From Planctomycetales bacterium (GTDB lineage Bacteria; Planctomycetota; Phycisphaerae; SM23-33): 19,093 nucleotides of DNA. The notes below the pieces were generated by a model. That model was not told where the DNA came from and searched no databases. It saw nothing but the letters and a program-made list of their open reading frames with translations. The stretch covers positions 1 through 19,093 of the forward strand of contig JAUVIQ010000027.1 in NCBI GenBank assembly GCA_030592655.1, in the 5' to 3' direction. Positions 6,849-12,936 of the stretch are shown here, in pieces; the first letter of the stretch is position 1; each line of letters starts with the position of its first letter. The translations under genes and the position numbers were made by a program.

Positions 6849-6958
6849 AATTGGCCCGAATCGTTCCCAATTGGCCCCAATTGGCCCCAATCGTTCCCAA
6901 TCGTTCCCAATCGTTCCGAATTGGCCCGTTTCGTTCCGTTTCGTTCCGTTTCGGCCCC
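6849..6958. repeat. Eleven-unit 10-bp tandem array with two alternating words
   Basis: Eleven consecutive 10-bp units run without a gap. In order they are of type TTGGCCC (A) or CGTTCC (B): A, B, A, A, B, B, B, A, B, B, then a hybrid ending in GGCCCC. The first two bases are AA in the first eight units and TT in the last three. The array is followed by a run of C. It lies 80-190 bp beyond the stop codon of comEC. It contains no spacers, so it is not CRISPR, and the period is not a multiple of three, so it is unlikely to encode a repeat protein. Confidence 0.85.
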
Positions 6959-7039
6959 CCCCCAAGGGGCAGGCGTTTTCGTTCCCTGTCTTTCCCCAAA
7001 GGGGTCCTTCGGACCGAAATTTTTCCTTCCGCCAAATCG

Positions 7040-9652
7040 CTACTCGCTGTGCATCGTCTCGACGCCGAGTTTGTCCCCGGACAAAGTCAGCCCGATCCAT
7101 CCGTCGCGGAAAGTGGCGTAGCGTTTTCGTTCGCCGATGGCTTCGAGCAGTTCGGCAGGGGCCAGGCGATAGGAACTTGACTGGACGATAATTTCCGGAT
7201 TGACGGCTTCGAGGAACGTCTTGAGCGTCGGTGTACCGCTGCCGTGGTGCGGAAGGATCAGTACGTCGGAGTGGATTTCCCCCGGCGGGAGTTTCGCAAG
7301 GTAAGTTTCGGCTGGTTCGCCGATGTCGCCGGGGATGATGACGCTTTTCCCACCACAAATAACCCGCAGCACAAGCGAGCAGTTATTTATGTCCAGGTTA
7401 TCGGGTGGCACGGTCAAGTTGGAGCGACACGTAGTGTCCCTTTCGGGAAGCGGAAACTTGGCCGTGGCGAGCGTGTAACTGGCGTCATCACGGCCAAGCT
7501 CCACTTCGTTCCGCTTGACCGTGCCACCCAGCGGTGGTGGCCAGAGGATTTCGACGGTTGTTTTGCCGGACAGCGATACTTTCTGACCGGCTCGGAGGCG
7601 AATAATCTCTACGTCGCGTCTTTGGAATTCAGACAGTAGTTTGCGGACGTCCGGCGAGCCTTCTTCCCGCAGGCCGAAGTATTCGTTGAGATATACCCGC
7701 TTCGGAGGCCTGCGGTCCAGGAGTGAATCCAGTGCGTTGTAATGGTCGATGTTGGCGTGCGAGATGAAAACCGCCTCCGGGCTTGGAAGTCGTTTGGCGC
7801 GGAGGAACGGGCGAAGAATCTGATTATAGGCGTCTATCGGGGCGAGCGTTCCGGCATCGAAAAGGTACGTCTTCCCGTCGGGCGCGTGCAGAAGCGTCAT
7901 TGACCCGTGCGCAACGTCGAGGATGTGCAGCTGCCCGTTCACCGGTGGCTTGGCGGGCAATTGGGTAACGACGATACTCACCGTAAGTCCCAACGTTGCG
8001 ACGACCGCGGATGAGAAGATTAAACGAGACTTCTTCGCCAGAATCCACAATCCAGCCACCAGGTAAAACAGCACGATACACCACGCCGGCACTGTGAACA
8101 GGTCGATGCTCAGCCCCGGCAGATGTCTGGTAAGCATGACGAGTTGTCTCATCACCCCGGCTGCATCGGCTGCAAGAGAGCCTATAAGCGCAGCCAGGTT
8201 CGGCATCAGGAATGCCAGCGTCATCGAAACGTAGGCCGGTATCAGCACCGCCACCAGCATCGGCAGAAGGAGTATCGACAGGAACGGCGCGTACGGGCAA
8301 AACCGCCCGAAATGATACGCCACCAGCGGAGCGGCTGATATGTAGGCTGACAACGACATGCTCACCAGGACGATGAACCAGTCCGCCCCGCGAAAGTAAA
8401 ACCATCCGCGGGCACGATGCTCGTAGTTGAAGACCATCAGATCACGCTCCCGCAGCCACTTACCGAAGAGCAACTGTCTTATCGGCTCATGCAGGACAAG
8501 GATGCCTGCAACGATTCCGAAACTCAGTTGGAATCCTGCGCGGAAGATTTGCAGCGGGTCGATGACCAGCAGGATGATTGCGGCAGCGGCCAGGGCGTTT
8601 CGGGTCGAGACGCTTCGGTTTGAGATTACCGCGATACAGATGGCAGACGCCATTATCGCCGAGCGAAGCAGCGGCGCTCTCGGCTCGGCGAGCAGGACAT
8701 AACCGGCCAGGATTATCAGCACAACCCACGCGCTTCGGCGGGGCGAGAACGTCAGCACTCGACAGACCCAATAGATGAAGCCGAGGAAAATTCCGAGGTG
8801 CAAGCCCGAAATGCTCAGGAAGTGCGCGATACCGGCTTCGACCATTACCTGGTTCAGTTCGCGCAGGGCCGGTGATCGTTCGCCGAGTACCAGCGCTTCC
8901 AGGAGGACGGTGTCATCTTGCCGACCGCATCCGTTGATGTGTTGGCGGGCGGTAGAGCGCATCCGTCGCCACAGACCCGAAAGCGGATTTTCGTCGGCAT
9001 CTTTGAGCGTGGTAACGCCGTCGGCACACGGGACGGAGAAACTCACCAGGATGCCTTTGTACCTGTCCGCCTCCCGCCAGTCGTGCTGTCCCGGATTGCC
9101 CGGCGGGCGAGGCCTTCGCAGCGAACCGACGAGTTCGACCTGTTGACCGGCTGATAAATCCCATGCCGGTTCGTTGATCTTTACGCGGACGGTTCCGGTC
9201 GTTGGCAGCCATTCGCCGTCGGTGCTGCCGATGGCGTCGGATTCGAGCAGGAAGGACGTTCTGTCCGGCTGCCAGTAGGGCGTTTGCGCCTTTCGCATCC
9301 TCGGAGCCGAGACGACCCGCCCGCGAATTGTGGCCAGGACCGAGCCTTTACTGGAGAAAGTAACGATATGATTATCGGGAATTCGCCGGTACGACGTGGT
9401 TGCCCATGTAGCCGAGGCGAAAATAATGGTCGTTGCGATTGCAGCGATTGTGAGTATGCGGAGATGTTCCCGGCCGAGCGTAATGGCGGCTGTCAGAAAT
9501 GCTGCGATTGCCACTGTAGCCCAGATACCAATCGGCAGCGATGCGTATCGTCCCAGGACGATTCCCGCCACCATCGCCATCGCCGCCGGGACAAGCGGAG
9601 CGCGAGGCGCAAAACGGCGAATTGTCCCCTCAACATCGGTTGCCGGCGTCAA
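7040..9652 (-). CDS. comEC: ComEC/Rec2 family DNA-uptake membrane channel
   Basis: The 870-residue protein is the inner-membrane channel that brings single-stranded DNA into the cytoplasm during natural transformation. It shows an N-terminal hydrophobic region, an OB-like soluble part (GSVLATIRGRVVSAPRMR, about 100-210), the competence domain starting with GIAHFLSISGLHLGIFLG, multiple membrane helices, and a C-terminal metallo-beta-lactamase-like domain from about residue 576. That domain keeps a degenerate HANIDH (632-637) in place of HxHxDH or the ComEC-typical HxDxDH, and also IIPGD (772-776) and LPHHGS (800-805). The start codon is TTG at 9652, chosen for AAGGA 7-8 nt upstream. Residues of about 706-748 are encoded by a palindromic element (7403-7529) that keeps the frame. 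No other competence gene is nearby. It is the last gene of the serS-aroF group. Confidence 0.92.
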   Translation of the reverse strand: MTPATDVEGTIRRFAPRAPLVPAAMAMVAGIVLGRYASLPIGIWATVAIAAFLTAAITLGREHLRILTIAAIATTIIFASATWATTSYRRIPDNHIVTFSSKGSVLATIRGRVVSAPRMRKAQTPYWQPDRTSFLLESDAIGSTDGEWLPTTGTVRVKINEPAWDLSAGQQVELVGSLRRPRPPGNPGQHDWREADRYKGILVSFSVPCADGVTTLKDADENPLSGLWRRMRSTARQHINGCGRQDDTVLLEALVLGERSPALRELNQVMVEAGIAHFLSISGLHLGIFLGFIYWVCRVLTFSPRRSAWVVLIILAGYVLLAEPRAPLLRSAIMASAICIAVISNRSVSTRNALAAAAIILLVIDPLQIFRAGFQLSFGIVAGILVLHEPIRQLLFGKWLRERDLMVFNYEHRARGWFYFRGADWFIVLVSMSLSAYISAAPLVAYHFGRFCPYAPFLSILLLPMLVAVLIPAYVSMTLAFLMPNLAALIGSLAADAAGVMRQLVMLTRHLPGLSIDLFTVPAWCIVLFYLVAGLWILAKKSRLIFSSAVVATLGLTVSIVVTQLPAKPPVNGQLHILDVAHGSMTLLHAPDGKTYLFDAGTLAPIDAYNQILRPFLRAKRLPSPEAVFISHANIDHYNALDSLLDRRPPKRVYLNEYFGLREEGSPDVRKLLSEFQRRDVEIIRLRAGQKVSLSGKTTVEILWPPPLGGTVKRNEVELGRDDASYTLATAKFPLPERDTTCRSNLTVPPDNLDINNCSLVLRVICGGKSVIIPGDIGEPAETYLAKLPPGEIHSDVLILPHHGSGTPTLKTFLEAVNPEIIVQSSSYRLAPAELLEAIGERKRYATFRDGWIGLTLSGDKLGVETMHSE
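7403..7529. repeat. Nested palindromic element inserted in frame within comEC
   Basis: The outer arms GGGTGGCACGGTCAAG (7403-7418) and CTTGACCGTGCCACCC (7514-7529) are perfect 16-bp inverted copies. Inner arms CTTGGCCGTG (7457-7466) and CACGGCCAAG (7489-7498) are perfect 10-bp inverted copies and differ from the outer arms by one base. The element is therefore two inverted modules, each also able to fold on itself. The left module has about 20 extra bases containing a small GACAC/GTGTC hairpin. On the coding (minus) strand it is open for its whole length and adds roughly 42 residues, starting GGTVKRNEVELGRDD and ending SNLTVPP, between the WPPP and NNCSLVLR segments that are normally close together in ComEC. 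I found no clear target-site duplication. Confidence 0.8.
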
Positions 9653-9674
9653 GGCGATTTCCTTTTCTTCTTTT

Positions 9675-9706
9675 CAATCCGCAATCCGCAATCTACAGTC
9701 CGCAAT
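9675..9706. repeat. 7-bp word array (CAATCCG) between aroF and comEC
   Basis: Four 7-bp units (CAATCCG, CAATCCG, CAATCTA, CAGTCCG) and a partial CAAT fill most of the 56-nt spacer between aroF and comEC. The word is the reverse complement of ATTGCGG seen at 6281-6301. The comEC ribosome binding site lies just outside the array. Confidence 0.75.
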
Positions 9707-9708
9707 GG

Positions 9709-10728
9709 TTACATTTCTCTGCCGATTGCCTTTGCGATTCGTTTTAGCATATTCATCATTTCGCCGAATGCTGTCGGCGTAAGTGATTGCGCCCCGTCCG
9801 ACAGTGCGTGTTCGGGGTCGTGATGGACCTCCAGCAGCAGTCCGTCGGTACCGGCCGCTACGGCTGCCTGGCACATCGGCTGGACCATGTATGCGTGGCC
9901 CGTTCCGTGGGACGGGTCGATGAGAACCGGAAGGTGCGTCCGCTGTCGCAGCGCCGGAAGGACCGACAGAGCCAGGGTATTGCGGACGTAGGTCTCGAAG
10001 GTGCGGATACCGCGCTCGCAGAGGAAGACCCGGTCGTTACCGGCGTTGATGATGTACTCGGCTGCGAGGAGCCATTCGTCCAGATGTGCGCTTGGTCCGC
10101 GTTTTAGCATAACGGGTTTTCCGCATTTACCGGCTGCTTCCAGGAGCGGATAATGCTGCATGTTCCTCGCGCCGATCTGCACAACGTCGGATGCCTGGGC
10201 GACCGCGTCGAGACTTTCGATGCCGATGGCTTCGGTAACGATCGCCAGACCTGTGGCGTCGCGCGCCTCTTCGAGAATCTTGAGTCCTTCTTCCCTCATT
10301 CCCTGGAAACTGTAGGGAGAAGTTCGCGGCTTGTATGCCCCGCCCCGCAGTCCGATAGCGCCTGCCGCTGCGATGGCGTCGGCGGTGCGGAGTAACTGGT
10401 CCCGACCTTCGACGGCGCAAGGCCCGGCGATAATGCCGATTTTGTTGCCGCCGATGGGAAAGGCCTTTGGGCCTATGGGTATCTCCGTGCGGGTCTGCTT
10501 GACCTCGGTCGAAGCCATTTTGTACGGTGCGAGGATCGGGACGATCTGCTCGACCATCGGGGCGTTCTCTATCGCGCCCTTATCGACTGCCCGCTTGTCG
10601 CCGATGCAGGCGATGACCGTCCGGTCGGTACCGTAGATGGGGTGATCCTTAAGCCCGTAGTCATGCACCAGGTCGATTACGTGCTTGATCTGCTCGTCCG
10701 TCGCGCCGGGTTTCATTACGATTATCAT
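9709..10728 (-). CDS. aroF: 3-deoxy-7-phosphoheptulonate synthase, type I-beta (AroF/AroG, Thermotoga-like)
   Basis: The 339-residue enzyme condenses phosphoenolpyruvate with erythrose 4-phosphate, the first step of the shikimate pathway. An N-terminal ferredoxin-like regulatory domain (about 1-70, MIIVMKPGATDEQIKHVIDL) precedes the TIM-barrel, the arrangement of I-beta enzymes such as that of Thermotoga, in which the extra domain gives feedback control by Tyr/Phe. Barrel signatures are IIAGPCAVEGRDQ, GGAYKPRTSPYSFQG, VQIGARNMQ, VMLKRG, IDPSHGTGH (catalytic/metal region) and EVHHDPEHALSDGAQSL. The ATG at 10728 has GAGGA upstream. It begins 18 nt after the L7/L12-like gene and ends 56 nt before comEC. 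Confidence 0.95.
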   Translation of the reverse strand: MIIVMKPGATDEQIKHVIDLVHDYGLKDHPIYGTDRTVIACIGDKRAVDKGAIENAPMVEQIVPILAPYKMASTEVKQTRTEIPIGPKAFPIGGNKIGIIAGPCAVEGRDQLLRTADAIAAAGAIGLRGGAYKPRTSPYSFQGMREEGLKILEEARDATGLAIVTEAIGIESLDAVAQASDVVQIGARNMQHYPLLEAAGKCGKPVMLKRGPSAHLDEWLLAAEYIINAGNDRVFLCERGIRTFETYVRNTLALSVLPALRQRTHLPVLIDPSHGTGHAYMVQPMCQAAVAAGTDGLLLEVHHDPEHALSDGAQSLTPTAFGEMMNMLKRIAKAIGREM

Positions 10729-10746
10729 GGTTTTTCCTCGCGTCAG

Positions 10747-11175
10747 TCAGTCTCTGCGTTTGTCAATTTTTACTGTCGCGCCGGCCAGTTCCAATTGTCT
10801 TTGGGCGCTTTGGGCTTCTATCTTTGTCATGCCCGTCAGTACGGTTGAAGGTGTGGATTCGACGATGTCCCGGGCCTCGGCCAGACCGAGTTTTGTAAGC
10901 GAACGGACGGCCTTGATAACGTCTTCTTCATGTGGGCCGACATCCTCAAGGATTACGTCGAAGGAACCTTCGGTAATTTTGCTGTACATCCGGCCTCGCT
11001 GGTCAAGTTTCTCCTGGATCTGCTTGACCTGTTCTTCGGTGTGTTGTCTTGCCTTACCGGCCTTTTCAGCCGATTCGCCGCCCATGTAGGATATAATCAC
11101 CACGACAACCAGCAGCCCCAGCAATCCGCCACCGGCCAGCATTATCCGAGCAAAACCTCGATTTTTGTGATACAT
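10747..11175 (-). CDS. Membrane-anchored protein with ribosomal L7/L12 C-terminal-like domain
   Basis: This 142-residue protein has three parts: one transmembrane segment (about residues 9-31, IMLAGGGLLGLLVVVVIISY), a charged coiled-coil-like linker (34-66, EKAGKARQHTEEQVKQIQEK) and a domain at about 71-137 that reads as the C-terminal domain of ribosomal protein bL12. The match includes FDVILEDVG, then DVIKAVRSLTKLGLAEARD, IVEST and AGATVKI, in the order and spacing of bL12. Within the helix that binds translation factors the Val-Ile-Lys-Ala-Val-Arg core is kept, but the preceding Lys-Val-Ala of E. coli is Glu-Glu-Asp here. The bL12 N-terminal dimerisation domain is absent, so this is not the ribosomal protein itself. 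AAGGAGA precedes the ATG. It lies between a small membrane protein and aroF, downstream of serS. Its function is unknown. Confidence 0.8.
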   Translation of the reverse strand: MYHKNRGFARIMLAGGGLLGLLVVVVIISYMGGESAEKAGKARQHTEEQVKQIQEKLDQRGRMYSKITEGSFDVILEDVGPHEEDVIKAVRSLTKLGLAEARDIVESTPSTVLTGMTKIEAQSAQRQLELAGATVKIDKRRD

Positions 11176-11231
11176 GGCGCGTCTCCTTCGATTTTTTCCA
11201 TTTCCTTCGTATATGGTATTAGATCGTTCGG

Positions 11232-11453
11232 TTATCTCTTTGCTGGCGCGGATGTAGGCGAGTGGGTTTTGAAATAATCTTTTTTCAAGTGTTCAATCGT
11301 TGTTTCAAGAGCGAGGATTCTCATTTCGGCTCTGCTGAGTTTCTCTTCATGTCGAATCTTGACGTGAGCACTCCACGCGAAACAGACGCCAATTCCGAGC
11401 AAAAGCCCCGTAAAAAATCTTAGGGCCTCACGTGTTCGGTTTCCTTCAGCCAT
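11232..11453 (-). CDS. Small single-pass membrane protein, unknown
   Basis: I do not recognise this 73-residue protein. It has a short basic N-terminus, one transmembrane helix (about 9-28, ALRFFTGLLLGIGVCFAW), then a predicted helical, coiled-coil-like segment (KLSRAEMRILALETTIEHLK) and a Ser/Thr/Pro tail. The start at 11453 is favoured because AGGAG lies 9 nt upstream and because it then begins 4 nt after the serS stop codon, typical of an operon; an in-frame start at 11492 would overlap serS. The topology (one helix, then coiled coil) resembles that of its downstream neighbour, the L7/L12-like membrane protein, so the two could interact; that is a guess from layout only. Confidence 0.65.
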   Translation of the reverse strand: MAEGNRTREALRFFTGLLLGIGVCFAWSAHVKIRHEEKLSRAEMRILALETTIEHLKKDYFKTHSPTSAPAKR

Positions 11454-11457
11454 TTTT

Positions 11458-12735
11458 TCAGCTCCTGTGTGCTTCGATTTTTTCCATTCCACCCATATAT
11501 ACCCGCAATGCCTCCGGGACTGTTATTGATCCGTCGGCGTTCTGATACAGTTCCAGTAGCGGAATCAGGATTCGTGGTGTGGCGATTACCGTATTATTGA
11601 GCGTGTGGCAGAACTTCACCTTCCCGCCGGCGTCGCGGTAACGGATATTTAACCGCCGGGCCTGGAATTCGTAAAATCGGCTGGCGGAATGAGTCTCGCC
11701 GTAGGATTCCCGCGACGGCATCCACGTCTCGATGTCGAATTTCTGCACCTGTCCCTGTCCCAGGTCGCCGGTGCAGACGTTCACCACGCGATAGGGCAGG
11801 CCCAACGCTTTCATCACCTCCTCGGAATTGGCGAGGATTTCCTGATGGTAGGCGACGGATTGGTCCTTGTCGTTCGGAGCAAGGATGAACTGTTCAACCT
11901 TGTCGAAGGAGTGAATGCGGTACAGGCCGTAGGTGTCTTTACCGGCTGCTCCCGCCTCCCGACGGTAACAGGCCGTCATTGCGACGTATTTTTTCGGCAG
12001 TTCCTCGGCTTTGAGTATTTCCTCTGCGTGATAGGCTGTCAGTGGGACTTCTGCCGTTCCTGCCAGGCTCATCCCGTCGCGTTCGCACAGATATGCCTGG
12101 TCCCGCCCGACGGGGAACCATCCCGTCCCGGTCATAACCTCGTCGCGCACCAGCACCGGAACGGTCAGCGGCGTATATCCCTTGGCAAGCATCATGTCCA
12201 TCGCCAATCGCAGCGTCGCCTGGTACAGCATAGCCCCTGCACCCTTCATGACGTAATTCCGCGAGCCGGAAAGTTTCACACCGCGCTCGATGTCGATAAT
12301 ATCCAAGACTTTGCCAAGTTCGACGTGATCTTTGGGTTCGAAGTCGAATTTGCGAATTTTTCCGACTTTGCGGATTTCTACGTTTTCGGTGTCATCTTTT
12401 CCGACGGGCACGTCTTCGTCAGCCGGCTGGGCCACCAAAAGCATCAAGCGGTCGAATTCAGGCTTGAGTTTGTCCGCCTGGTCGGACAATTCCTTCGCCT
12501 TGGCCTTGAGACGGGACATTTGCTCAATGGCCTCCTGTTTTTCCGGACCTTTGAGTTGGGCGATCTGCTTACCGGCCTGATTCTGTTCGGTGCGAATCTG
12601 CTGTAACTCCTGCTGTGTGGCGAGGATGTGTCGGTCCGCTTCCAGCAGGGCATTGATATCGACCTGGAAGTTCTTGACCTTGGCAGCCTGGATGAACAGG
12701 TCCGGATTTTCGCGGAGCAGTTTGATGTCGATCAT
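11458..12735 (-). CDS. serS: Seryl-tRNA synthetase
   Basis: The 425-residue class II synthetase charges tRNA(Ser) with serine. The N-terminus (MIDIKLLRENPDLFIQAAKV) and the long antiparallel coiled coil (about 28-100) that reads the tRNA variable arm are clear. The catalytic core shows TGTGWFPVGRDQAYL, the serine site TAEVPLTAYHAEEIL, motif 2 as CYRREAGAAGKDTYGLYRIH followed by SFDKVEQF, and motif 3 as LNNTVIATPRILIPLLEL. The NNT at motif 3 replaces the NGS/NGT found in E. coli-type enzymes. The length is normal. It is the first gene of the minus-strand group reaching comEC and has its own promoter just upstream. No T-box leader is visible. Confidence 0.96.
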   Translation of the reverse strand: MIDIKLLRENPDLFIQAAKVKNFQVDINALLEADRHILATQQELQQIRTEQNQAGKQIAQLKGPEKQEAIEQMSRLKAKAKELSDQADKLKPEFDRLMLLVAQPADEDVPVGKDDTENVEIRKVGKIRKFDFEPKDHVELGKVLDIIDIERGVKLSGSRNYVMKGAGAMLYQATLRLAMDMMLAKGYTPLTVPVLVRDEVMTGTGWFPVGRDQAYLCERDGMSLAGTAEVPLTAYHAEEILKAEELPKKYVAMTACYRREAGAAGKDTYGLYRIHSFDKVEQFILAPNDKDQSVAYHQEILANSEEVMKALGLPYRVVNVCTGDLGQGQVQKFDIETWMPSRESYGETHSASRFYEFQARRLNIRYRDAGGKVKFCHTLNNTVIATPRILIPLLELYQNADGSITVPEALRVYMGGMEKIEAHRS

Positions 12736-12774
12736 TTGTCAGGCCTTGTTTTATCGAGTGAATCGAACGGCAAC

Positions 12775-12802
12775 ATTATCGTCGAAAGAGTCGATTCGTC
12801 AA
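12775..12802 (-). promoter_or_regulatory. Probable serS operon promoter
   Basis: On the minus strand TTGACG (12802-12797) and GATAAT (12780-12775) each match consensus at five of six positions and are 16 nt apart. The start point would be near 12768, with a leader of about 33 nt. The 200-nt space shared with the ABC gene thus carries two divergent promoters about 60 bp apart, with a small perfect GTCCC/GGGAC hairpin (12823-12836) between them. Confidence 0.65.
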
Positions 12803-12862
12803 CACCAAAGATGCGGATGGGCGTCCCTAGCGGGACCTGCTGATTTTTATACCGCTTTTTCT

Positions 12863-12890
12863 TTGACAGTGATATTGCTTCGCCTATAAT
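12863..12890 (+). promoter_or_regulatory. Consensus sigma70 promoter of the ABC ATPase gene
   Basis: TTGACA (12863-12868) and TATAAT (12885-12890) are both perfect and separated by 16 nt. Transcription would begin near 12897, about 40 nt before the ATG. Such a strong promoter fits an ATPase that may serve several transporters. Confidence 0.85.
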
Positions 12891-12908
12891 CACAGGACTA
12901 AATTGATA

Positions 12909-12926
12909 TGCCGGTTGCCGCCGGCA
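12909..12926 (+). promoter_or_regulatory. Hairpin directly upstream of the ABC gene ribosome binding site
   Basis: TGCCGG (12909-12914) pairs perfectly with CCGGCA (12921-12926) around a 6-nt loop; the GGGAG ribosome binding site begins two to three bases later. It could stabilise the 5' end of the message or influence initiation. No partner regulator is evident. Confidence 0.35.
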
Positions 12927-12936
12927 GCGGGAGCGT

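Noticed and set aside
6849..6958. CRISPR array
   Set aside because: Units are 10 bp and contiguous with no spacers, and there are no cas genes.
7010..7030. Terminator for comEC at the GGTCC/GGACC hairpin
   Set aside because: On the minus strand the small hairpin is not followed by a T-tract; the run of T lies on the plus strand, where no gene ends.
6753..7358. 201-codon minus-strand open frame across the 10-bp array, and a shorter TTG-started one just after the comEC stop (6781-7035)
   Set aside because: The residues are translated repeats, there is no ribosome binding site, and the first overlaps comEC in another frame.
11689..12606. 305-codon plus-strand open frame opposite serS
   Set aside because: It is a shadow of serS with no domain or start signal.
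12736..12850. T-box leader for serS
   Set aside because: The likely leader is only about 33 nt, and no T-box core sequence is seen; the GTCCC/GGGAC hairpin lies upstream of the predicted start point.
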